Assembly: GCA_040392805.1 (NCBI GenBank)
Contig: JBEBVI010000241.1
Span: forward strand, 1 to 6,463
Length of the DNA stretch: 6,463 nt
Source of the DNA: Taibaiella helvus_B
GTDB lineage: Bacteria > Bacteroidota > Bacteroidia > Chitinophagales > Chitinophagaceae
Reading direction: 5' to 3'
The first letter of the stretch is position 1. Each line of letters begins with the position of its first letter. Below, one piece after another: positions 1-5,817 of the stretch. The notes below the pieces were generated by a model. It was not told the origin of the DNA. It did no database searches and saw only the letters and a program-made list of their open reading frames with translations. Made by a program: the position numbers and the translations under genes.

Positions 1-9
1 AACAGTAGA

Positions 10-657
10 TTAGAACTTATAACCCAGGCCAACCTGTATACTACTCATATTCTTGTAATTGAGGAGTGCATTTTTCATGTCCAGTACCTTACCAAAATAA
101 TAATTATAGCGGGCATCAATAAAGAAGCCTTTATAAATGTAATAGGTAACTCCTGCCAAAGCTCCTACCTGTATGGTTTGTAAAAAATCTCTTTCCTTAT
201 TATTTATTTCCCAACTTGTGTCCCCCATAATAAATTTCGATCTTTTTATCGCTGATTTGGACGCAAGGTTGAAATGAACCGAGCCTCCGACATTTATACT
301 AAGTGACGGAATAATAAAATATTTCACAGAAACAGGTACAGATATACGGGAAACACTGGTTTTAATATCTATATCGTTTGGGTTAATTATGTACGAATAA
401 CCGTTATTAAAATATTGTTGTGCGAAAAGGGCTTCTATTTGTCCTTTAAATTTTGAACCTGCGGGTCCTGAAATTTCGAGGAGTCCTCCTCCGTAAAAAC
501 CCAAACCAAACGAAGCATTTTCATTATTAACATAAATATCATCGGCAATACCTACCCGGGAGACATCTGCGCCCGCCTTTATGCCCAATCTTAACGGAGA
601 ACGTGCATAAGTGGAATAGGAGCAGGTAAGAAGCAATACAATAGCCAGTTTTTTCAT
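10..657 (-). CDS. Outer-membrane beta-barrel protein, PorT-like family
   Basis: The 215-residue product begins with a clear Sec signal peptide (MKKLAIVLLLTC..., likely cleaved after STYA near residue 18). The mature part is built of alternating hydrophobic and polar beta strands. It starts with LGIKAGADVSRV (residues 24-35), the usual first strand of Bacteroidota PorT/OMP_b-brl_2 type barrels, and ends in QVGLGYKF, with the terminal aromatic residue typical of proteins inserted by the BAM complex. The length suits an eight-stranded barrel. It should sit in the outer membrane; no ligand or transport role can be read from the sequence, and the family includes structural and gliding-secretion-related members. 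The ATG at 655-657 directly precedes the signal peptide and fits as start. No exact TAnnTTTG box was found upstream; 672-679 is a one-mismatch candidate. The gene stands apart from metH, with a gap of about 290 bases between them. Family-level call is sound; specific function unknown. Confidence 0.85.
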   Translation of the reverse strand: MKKLAIVLLLTCSYSTYARSPLRLGIKAGADVSRVGIADDIYVNNENASFGLGFYGGGLLEISGPAGSKFKGQIEALFAQQYFNNGYSYIINPNDIDIKTSVSRISVPVSVKYFIIPSLSINVGGSVHFNLASKSAIKRSKFIMGDTSWEINNKERDFLQTIQVGALAGVTYYIYKGFFIDARYNYYFGKVLDMKNALLNYKNMSSIQVGLGYKF

Positions 658-742
658 ACCATTATTTTTTGCGAAAATAAATGCCTTATATCGTTGAGCA
701 GGCTATTTATAAATAATTTAGGCTTTTAATGATAGGGGGAAG

Positions 743-785
743 TTTCTCACAAAGGCGCGAAGGAGAGCAACGAACGCAAAGGTTT
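743..785. repeat. CAAAG-rich intergenic repeat remnant
   Basis: The gap between metH and the barrel-protein gene (658-948) holds no convincing gene. Within it, 743-785 reads as loosely spaced CACAAAGG / CGAAGG / CGCAAAGG units, and 862-900 contains related CAAAGCCACAAA and TTTGTGGCTTT pieces. From general knowledge, CAAAG-rich intergenic repeats with about 10-base units occur in many copies in Bacteroidota genomes and often give spurious small proteins rich in LCV motifs. The minus-strand frame here indeed contains NLCVRCSPSRLCEK. Copy number cannot be judged from one window, so the repeat call rests on the sequence style and the visible sub-units. Confidence 0.45.
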
Positions 786-847
786 ATGACAAGTGGAAGC
801 CATCGGCTAAATGTCTTAAGAGCTATCTGTAAGTGTTGTTCGATTAC

Positions 848-899
848 AAAAAGAAAGAAGACTACAAAGCCACAAAAAACTGAGTTTCTTTGTGGCTTT
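848..899 (-). terminator. Probable terminator downstream of metH
   Basis: Positions 866-876 (AAAGCCACAAA) and 889-899 (TTTGTGGCTTT) are perfect 11-base inverted complements. Four further inner pairs (877-880 with 884-887, one bulged base) leave a three-base loop. Read on the minus strand, the stem lies about 50 bases after the metH stop and is followed by a T-rich run (865-848). The outer stem is only moderately GC-rich, so efficiency is uncertain. The plus-strand side lacks a T run, so it should act on metH only. The arms resemble the neighbouring CAAAG repeat. Confidence 0.55.
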
Positions 900-948
900 A
901 CAGAAAAACAGGAGCGTTTATTTATCGGCAATAAGAAAAGAATTTATA

Positions 949-3642
949 CTATTCCATGTTCTGCTGCAACCATTTTCTTAATACTTCTTCCGGCATTTTC
1001 TTGCGCGACAGGTAATCCTGGAATTGGTCTTCCATAATTTTTCCTATACCAAAATATATGCTTTGCGGATGAGAGAAGTACCAACCGCATACTGAAGAAG
1101 CCGGATACATGGCATAGTGTTCGGTAAGTTCTATACCCGTATTTTCTGTGACATTTAATAACTCAAATAATTTGTCTTTTTCCGTATGATCCGGGCAGGC
1201 CGGATATCCGGGTGCAGGCCGGATGCCCTGGTACAATTCTTTGATTACATCCTCCTGGCTAAGGGCTTCATCTGAAGCGTAGCCCCAGTATTCTTTACGC
1301 ACTTTCATGTGCAGGCACTCGGCAAATGATTCGACTAAACGGTCTGCAAGCGCTTGCAACATTATTTTATTATAATCATCAAAATCTTCAATATATCTTT
1401 TGATATGTGGCTCTATCCCGGCAATAGTTACGGCAAAAGCCCCCATATAATCTTCGGGGCTTTGGCTTGGTTTTACAAAATCTGCCAGGGAAAAACTAGG
1501 CTGCCCGGCGGCTTTCTTTATCTGCTGGCGCAACATTTCCAATTGTTGAACAGGCGCTCCGGAGTCATCGTACAAAGTAATGCTGTCCGGCCCGGTAGCT
1601 GCTGCCGGCCAGAAGCCGATAACGCCATGTGCCTGAAGCCAGTTTTCCGCAATGATCTTATCCAGCATAGCATTGGCATCGTTATACAAACGGGTTGCCT
1701 CTTTCCCGGTATATTCATCTTCCAGTATAGCGGGGAACTTGCCCTTCATCTCCCAGGAGATAAAAAACGGGTTCCAGTCCATATGCTTGCGAATTTCATT
1801 CAGGTCGAAATTGTGGAATACTTTGGGGCCGGTAAATTGCGGCGCTTTCGGCTTAAAATTACTCCAGTCTATCACCATCCGGTTGGCTGCGGCATCGGCA
1901 TAGCTAATGTATTGCTTTACCGATCTTTTATTCAGGAAGTCTGTGCGGAGCTTCGCATACTCCTCCTTTACACCCTCCAGAAATGTCGGCTTCGTTTCCT
2001 TATTCAATAATTGCCCGACTACGGTCACGCTCCTGGACGCATCCAATACATGCACAACTCCGTTATCATATCCAGGCTCAATCTTTACTGCTGTGTGCAT
2101 ACGCGATGTGGTAGCGCCACCGATAAGTAAAGGTTGCTTCATGTTCCGCCGTTTCATCTCTGTGGCCACATGCACCATTTCATCTAAAGAAGGGGTGATC
2201 AGCCCACTCAGACCGATAATATCGGCTTGTATCCTTTCTGCTTCACTTAATATCTTGTCAGCGGGAACCATCACACCGAGGTCTACAATATCGTAGCCAT
2301 TACATCCCAATACAACGCCTACTATGTTTTTTCCTATATCGTGCACATCTCCTTTCACGGTTGCCATTAATATTTTTGCAGCTCCACCGCTGTCTACACC
2401 CGGGTTATCTACTTTTTCCTGTTCAATAAAAGGAAGGAGATACGCCACGCTCTTTTTCATTACCCGGGCGCTTTTTACCACCTGGGGCAAAAACATCTTA
2501 CCACTACCGAATAAATCCCCCACGACATTCATCCCGTCCATTAACGGACCTTCGATTACATGTAGTGGTTTCGGATATTTTAAACGGGCTTCTTCCGTAT
2601 CCTGCTCTATATAATCTGTAATACCATTGACTAAAGAATGCTTAAGCCGCTCTTCCACACTCGTTTTGCGCCAGGTTTCATCTTTTACGATTTCTTTTCC
2701 TTTTGCTTTAACCGTTTCCGCAAAATTGATCAGCGCTTCGGTAGCTTCATTATTGTCATTATTCCGGTTCTGGATCACATTTTCACATAAGGTGCGTAAA
2801 TGTGGCTCTATTTCATCGTACACCACCAGCTGACCGGCATTTACGATACCCATATCCATTCCTGCTTTTATAGCATGGAAAAGGAAGACACTGTGTATAG
2901 CCTCTCTCACATGCTCATTACCCCTGAACGAAAAGGACACATTGCTGACACCGCCGCTTATCTTGGCAAGAGGCATCAGGCGTTTGATCTCTCTTGTAGC
3001 TTCGATAAAATCCACAGCATAATTGTTATGCTCTTCAATACCTGTGGCTATGGCAAAAATGTTGGGATCGAATATGATATCCTGCGGCTGAAAGCCTACC
3101 TGTTCGGTTAGTATCTTGTAAGCCCTGCTGCATATCTCTACTTTGCGCTCTTTAGTATCGGCCTGTCCCACTTCGTCAAAAGCCATCACAATCACCGCAG
3201 CACCGAAAGACTTACAAATACGTGCTTCCTGGATAAATTTCTCCTCACCTTCCTTCATGGATATAGAGTTCACGATACATTTACCCTGTATGCATTTCAG
3301 GCCGGCCAGTATAATTTCAAACTTGGAAGAATCCAGCATGATAGGAATACGGGCTATGTCAGGTTCGCTCTGTACGAGGTTCACAAAGGTTGTCATCGCC
3401 TTTACGCCGTCTAACAGGGCATCGTCCATATTAATATCCAGGATCTGGGCGCCGTTTTCCACCTGCTGCCGTGCCACGCTAAGTGCCTCTTCATATTTTT
3501 CTTCCCGGATAAGGCGGGCAAATTTCTTGGAGCCGGTTACATTCGTCCGTTCCCCTACATTAAGAAAGTTCGTTTCTGGTCTTACTACTAAAGGTTCTAA
3601 GCCACTGAGTCGCAGGAATGGCTTAATTGTTGTTGTGCTCAT
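949..3642 (-). CDS. metH: Cobalamin-dependent methionine synthase, lacking the homocysteine module
   Basis: This enzyme moves the methyl group of 5-methyltetrahydrofolate through cob(I)alamin to homocysteine, giving methionine in the cytoplasm. The 897-residue protein holds only the last three of the four MetH modules. The pterin-binding barrel spans about residues 20-290 (NVGERTNVTGS at 28-38, DINMD at 69-73, GGVSNVSFSFRG near 230-241). The B12 cap is at about 340-407. The Rossmann B12 domain has the cobalt-ligand motif D432-x-H434-x-x-G437 (GDVHDIG). The AdoMet-dependent reactivation domain covers about 565-890 (NPFFISWEMKGKFP; RPAPGYPACPDHTEK at 808-822). E. coli MetH has about 1227 residues; the missing 330 correspond to the zinc homocysteine-binding domain, which in Bacteroidota is often a separate gene. 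That partner is not in this window. I chose the ATG at 3640-3642; a TTG at 3649-3651 would add only three residues. The gene has its own promoter-like box and is probably transcribed alone. Confidence 0.95.
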   Translation of the reverse strand: MSTTTIKPFLRLSGLEPLVVRPETNFLNVGERTNVTGSKKFARLIREEKYEEALSVARQQVENGAQILDINMDDALLDGVKAMTTFVNLVQSEPDIARIPIMLDSSKFEIILAGLKCIQGKCIVNSISMKEGEEKFIQEARICKSFGAAVIVMAFDEVGQADTKERKVEICSRAYKILTEQVGFQPQDIIFDPNIFAIATGIEEHNNYAVDFIEATREIKRLMPLAKISGGVSNVSFSFRGNEHVREAIHSVFLFHAIKAGMDMGIVNAGQLVVYDEIEPHLRTLCENVIQNRNNDNNEATEALINFAETVKAKGKEIVKDETWRKTSVEERLKHSLVNGITDYIEQDTEEARLKYPKPLHVIEGPLMDGMNVVGDLFGSGKMFLPQVVKSARVMKKSVAYLLPFIEQEKVDNPGVDSGGAAKILMATVKGDVHDIGKNIVGVVLGCNGYDIVDLGVMVPADKILSEAERIQADIIGLSGLITPSLDEMVHVATEMKRRNMKQPLLIGGATTSRMHTAVKIEPGYDNGVVHVLDASRSVTVVGQLLNKETKPTFLEGVKEEYAKLRTDFLNKRSVKQYISYADAAANRMVIDWSNFKPKAPQFTGPKVFHNFDLNEIRKHMDWNPFFISWEMKGKFPAILEDEYTGKEATRLYNDANAMLDKIIAENWLQAHGVIGFWPAAATGPDSITLYDDSGAPVQQLEMLRQQIKKAAGQPSFSLADFVKPSQSPEDYMGAFAVTIAGIEPHIKRYIEDFDDYNKIMLQALADRLVESFAECLHMKVRKEYWGYASDEALSQEDVIKELYQGIRPAPGYPACPDHTEKDKLFELLNVTENTGIELTEHYAMYPASSVCGWYFSHPQSIYFGIGKIMEDQFQDYLSRKKMPEEVLRKWLQQNME

Positions 3643-3665
3643 TATGGGCAATAAATTGTATAGTT

Positions 3666-3715
3666 AGATACCTTGTTGTATCTCAATATTGTTAAATGCT
3701 GCTTCCTGAGAAAGC
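3666..3715 (-). other. metH 5' leader with two small hairpins
   Basis: On the minus strand, between the promoter-like box and the metH ATG, there are two short inverted repeats. Positions 3701-3706 and 3710-3715 pair as GCTTTC/GGAAGC (one G-T pair) around a three-base loop. Positions 3666-3671 and 3678-3683 pair perfectly as AGATAC/GTATCT around a six-base loop. The leader is only about 75 bases, too short for a standard cobalamin riboswitch, and I recognise no known SAM- or B12-binding RNA class. These may be mRNA-stability or chance structures. Confidence 0.35.
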
Positions 3716-3720
3716 CACCA

Positions 3721-3728
3721 CAAAGATA
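3721..3728 (-). promoter_or_regulatory. Bacteroidota-type -7 box for metH
   Basis: Read on the minus strand, 3728 to 3721 is TATCTTTG, an exact match to the TAnnTTTG -7 element used by the primary sigma factor of Bacteroidota. It lies about 79 bases upstream of the metH ATG and would start transcription near 3714-3717. No good TTG -33 element sits at the usual spacing; the region 19-25 bases upstream is AT-rich. The box also lies downstream of the hairpin that probably ends the preceding unit, which supports a separate metH transcript. Confidence 0.5.
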
Positions 3729-3756
3729 GTAAGTTAACAGGTATTATAATAATGAA

Positions 3757-3781
3757 CATAAAATGCCGGGTACTGTTACCC
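3757..3781 (-). terminator. Weak hairpin terminator after the ygiC-like gene
   Basis: Positions 3768-3772 and 3777-3781 form a perfect five-base stem (GGGTA/TACCC) with a four-base loop, five bases beyond the stop codon of the ATP-grasp gene. On the minus strand it is followed by GGCATTTTATG, a short T run rather than a full tract. It could be a weak terminator or a 3'-end stabilising structure. Confidence 0.4.
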
Positions 3782-3786
3782 TATAT

Positions 3787-4917
3787 TCACTCTATTAAAT
3801 GAGGTACAAACCTGCTGGTATTGGTGGTAATTAAATGGTCACTTTCCCTTATACCCATCCCGGCAGGCTGCTGTCCTATCAGCCAGCTCCCAATTAAAGC
3901 ATAATGATTTTCAAAATGAGGCAAAGTACAGAGCTCCTGATATATAAAGCCTTCTGTACCATATTCTCCACCTGTCTGGGTAAGAATATTTTCCTTCTGT
4001 ATCATTTTGATATTTGCTCCTTCCCTGGAAAAAAGTGGTTTTTTTACGTAGTCAGGCATATCCAGGTTATCAAAACCGGCCTTGAGTAAATAAGGATGAT
4101 GCGGATATAGTTGCCATAAAACCGGCAATATCGCTTTGTTAGACAGTATCATCTTCCAGGCGGGTTCTATCCAGAAGGTACGATTGGTATCCCCTATAAT
4201 ATGTTTACCAAACTCTTCTTCCACAAGCCACTCATATGGGTATAGTTTAAAGATATTACGGAGCGGCCGGTCTTCCAGGTCAACAAATACACGGCTGTCC
4301 GGATCCCATCCTATATCTTCCATAAACAGTAAATGCGTATTTATTCCCGCCTGAATGGCACAATCTCTTAAATATTCGGTAGTGGTAAGATCTTCAAGAT
4401 TATTTTTGACACATGAAAAGTGCAGTATTCCCGGGTGCAGGTAAGGTTTCAGATGATCCCAATATGCGACCAGTTTTTCATGAATACTATTAAACTGATC
4501 TTTTCCTTTATCGAAATCCTGTAACCAGTGCCATTGTACAATGGCTGCCTCAAACAGGCTGGTTGGCGTATCTGCATTAAACTCCAGAAGCTTTACCTGG
4601 CTATCTTTATATACAAAATCAAAACGCCCATACAGAGAAGGGTGATCCTGGTTCCAGGAAAGCTCTACCTGGGGTGCAAACCATTCAGGAATATGAAAGC
4701 GGGCATACATCCTGTTGTCTATTACAAACTGAACAGCATCCAGGCACATCTCCCATAATTCTGCTGTCGCTTGTTCTATTAACTCTATCTCCTTATAAGA
4801 AAAGCTATAATACGCCCTTTCCTCCCAGTATGGCGCATCAATGGAATGAAATCCAAAACCTAACGCTTCTACTTTCTCCTGCCAGTAAGGCCTGGGCTGG
4901 GTATGTACTCTTTTCAC
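3787..4917 (-). CDS. Glutathionylspermidine synthase family ATP-grasp ligase, YgiC/YjfC type
   Basis: The 376-residue protein matches the synthetase half of the glutathionylspermidine synthase family (GSP_synth) along its whole length and closely resembles E. coli YgiC and YjfC. Visible motifs are the N-terminal RPYWQEKVEALGFGFHS (9-25), SLYGRFDFVY (94-103), LLEFNADTPTSLFEAA (110-125), EPAWKMILSNKAILP (251-265), KKPLFSREGAN (292-302) and IGSWLIGQQPAGMGIRES (342-359). By family analogy R98, D100, E112 and N114 contact ATP and magnesium, and K261 and K293 bind the nucleotide. The amidase domain of bifunctional Gss is absent. The family joins a carboxylate to an amine using ATP, but YgiC-type proteins are not established glutathionylspermidine makers, so the substrate is open. 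There is no signal peptide, so the enzyme is cytoplasmic. The start is GTG at 4915-4917: an in-frame stop lies just upstream (4924-4926) and no ATG occurs before residue 57. It follows a YgiB-like lipoprotein gene by 78 bases, a pairing also seen for ygiB-ygiC in E. coli. Confidence 0.88.
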   Translation of the reverse strand: MKRVHTQPRPYWQEKVEALGFGFHSIDAPYWEERAYYSFSYKEIELIEQATAELWEMCLDAVQFVIDNRMYARFHIPEWFAPQVELSWNQDHPSLYGRFDFVYKDSQVKLLEFNADTPTSLFEAAIVQWHWLQDFDKGKDQFNSIHEKLVAYWDHLKPYLHPGILHFSCVKNNLEDLTTTEYLRDCAIQAGINTHLLFMEDIGWDPDSRVFVDLEDRPLRNIFKLYPYEWLVEEEFGKHIIGDTNRTFWIEPAWKMILSNKAILPVLWQLYPHHPYLLKAGFDNLDMPDYVKKPLFSREGANIKMIQKENILTQTGGEYGTEGFIYQELCTLPHFENHYALIGSWLIGQQPAGMGIRESDHLITTNTSRFVPHLIE

Positions 4918-4995
4918 ATCAATTTATTTACTACTGTGGAAAAATCCGCTAAGCATAATTAAATTAGGGTCATAAATATCGTATCCTTTTATACA

Positions 4996-5340
4996 TTACG
5001 ATGAGGCCGCCTCACGCTTTCCGAAGCCGCCGCGCAACACATTACTTTTAAGCGGATTGTTGCCGATATTAGAAGCCGGCCGTATGGCATTACTGTAATA
5101 CCCGGTTGTTGAAAACCCTGCCCTGTTGAATGTGCCATAAGGCCGGAATGCGTAATACCATAGCAACATACTGCCTATTCCCATTCCGGTATGAGCACGT
5201 GTATAGCTTGCCGTCGTGTCAGAGCGCATATATACTTTTTGCTCTCCCCAATCCGCACCGGCACCGGTACCGCTTTCCTTATGGCAGGATGCTAATGCGG
5301 AGGTAATCAATACTAAGGTAACCGTCTTACTTTTTTTCAT
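4996..5340 (-). CDS. Small lipoprotein with C-terminal RGGFG motif, possible YgiB (DUF1190) relative
   Basis: The 114-residue product has a lipoprotein signal peptide with lipobox LASC, making C19 the lipidated residue. The mature part opens with a polar Gly/Ser/Thr-rich stretch (20-32). It has a hydrophobic aromatic centre (GIGSMLLWYYAFRPYG, 54-69), an Asn/Gly/Pro-rich segment (83-99), and ends LRGGFGKREAASS. E. coli YgiB (UPF0441/DUF1190) is also a lipoprotein encoded beside ygiC, with a hydrophobic Gly/Met-rich centre and, as I recall it, TRGGFG near its C-terminus. The same layout here, directly upstream of a YgiC-type gene, suggests a reduced relative of about half the length. The link rests on a short motif plus gene order, so it is tentative. 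The protein should be anchored to the inner or outer membrane facing the periplasm or surface, unlike the cytoplasmic ligase. The ATG at 5338-5340 starts a normal MKK signal peptide. It lies 41 bases after the upstream lipoprotein gene, as expected within an operon. Confidence 0.7.
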   Translation of the reverse strand: MKKSKTVTLVLITSALASCHKESGTGAGADWGEQKVYMRSDTTASYTRAHTGMGIGSMLLWYYAFRPYGTFNRAGFSTTGYYSNAIRPASNIGNNPLKSNVLRGGFGKREAASS

Positions 5341-5381
5341 CTTAATCTGATTTACTTACCCTGTTCTCACAGATGTAAAAA

Positions 5382-5705
5382 TTACTGTACCGTGATATAC
5401 AGTTCATAGTTATCGCGTACTTCCTGCTGCCGCACTGTGCCGTCACCGCCATCCACCTCTACGGTGGTTCTTGTCCCCAAATCCGGAAGTGTATCGTTTG
5501 TAATAATTGTTTTACTCAAAGTGCCTTTTACCCAAACTTTATGTGTTGTCGTTAACAGGTCATACCCTTCATGATGCGCAACAGAAAGCACCGTTTCAAT
5601 GGCTCTTTCCCTGTCCGGCTGCTGCACTATATCCTCATTGCTTTCTTCTTTACATCCCGGTAATATCAGCAAAGCAAAAACAGGTAGAATAAAATATTTT
5701 TTCAT
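5382..5705 (-). CDS. Small lipoprotein of unknown function with acidic export-type signal
   Basis: I do not recognise this 107-residue protein. It begins with a lipoprotein signal peptide (MKKYFILPVFALLILPGC), giving C18 as the lipid anchor. The residues after it, KEESNED, match the lysine plus two acidic residues known from Bacteroidota lipoprotein export signals, so surface exposure is plausible. The remaining 80 residues look like a small folded domain: a helix around 32-46 (RERAIETVLSVAHHEG), then probable beta strands (THKVWVKG, SKTIITN, TRTTVEVDGG, NYELYITVQ). There are no cysteines after C18 and no catalytic motif I can identify. It is the first gene of the probable unit leading into the YgiB-like lipoprotein and the ATP-grasp ligase, cut off from asd by a strong terminator. 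The ATG at 5703-5705 is the natural start. I found no clear TAnnTTTG box in the 50 bases between that terminator and the start. Confidence 0.75.
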   Translation of the reverse strand: MKKYFILPVFALLILPGCKEESNEDIVQQPDRERAIETVLSVAHHEGYDLLTTTHKVWVKGTLSKTIITNDTLPDLGTRTTVEVDGGDGTVRQQEVRDNYELYITVQ

Positions 5706-5754
5706 CTTGTTTATTTATTGGCATTAAGGAACTCTGGTTTTGAGCACTTATTCC

Positions 5755-5800
5755 GCATAATAATAAAAATACCTGCAACAAATAGCTACTTTGCTGCAGG
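5755..5800 (-). terminator. Intrinsic terminator of asd
   Basis: Positions 5772-5782 and 5790-5800 form an 11-base stem (CCTGCAGCAAA with TTTGTTGCAGG on the minus strand, one G-T pair) around a seven-base loop. It begins 17 bases after the asd stop codon and is followed on the minus strand by TATTTTTATTATTAT. This is a textbook factor-independent terminator and it separates asd from the lipoprotein unit. The plus-strand side has no comparable T run. Confidence 0.85.
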
Positions 5801-5817
5801 CATTTCCTGAATAAAGT

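Noticed and set aside
672..679. TATTTTCG on the minus strand as a promoter box for the barrel-protein gene
   Set aside because: It has a mismatch to TAnnTTTG, lies only about 15 bases from the start codon, and has no TTG element at a suitable spacing.
707..931. A 74-residue minus-strand open frame in the gap between metH and the barrel-protein gene
   Set aside because: It is a translation of the CAAAG-type repeat and hairpin (NLCVRCSPSRLCEK), with no domain, no signal peptide and no supported start; such frames are typical spurious products of this repeat class.
1354..2010. A 218-residue plus-strand open frame
   Set aside because: It lies fully antisense to the well-conserved metH reactivation domain and its translation shows no recognisable family; it is a shadow frame, as are the other plus-strand frames across metH.
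3143..3667. A 174-residue plus-strand open frame over the 5' end of metH
   Set aside because: Low-complexity Ser/Arg/Ile-rich translation antisense to the pterin-binding domain; no independent support.
3643..3720. Cobalamin riboswitch upstream of metH
   Set aside because: The leader is about 75 bases, far shorter than known cobalamin riboswitches, and no B12-box-like conserved core was seen.
3743..3748. TATAAT on the minus strand as a sigma-70 type -10 box for metH
   Set aside because: Bacteroidota primary promoters use TAnnTTTG rather than TATAAT; the match sits in AT-rich sequence and a better -7 box lies just downstream at 3721-3728.
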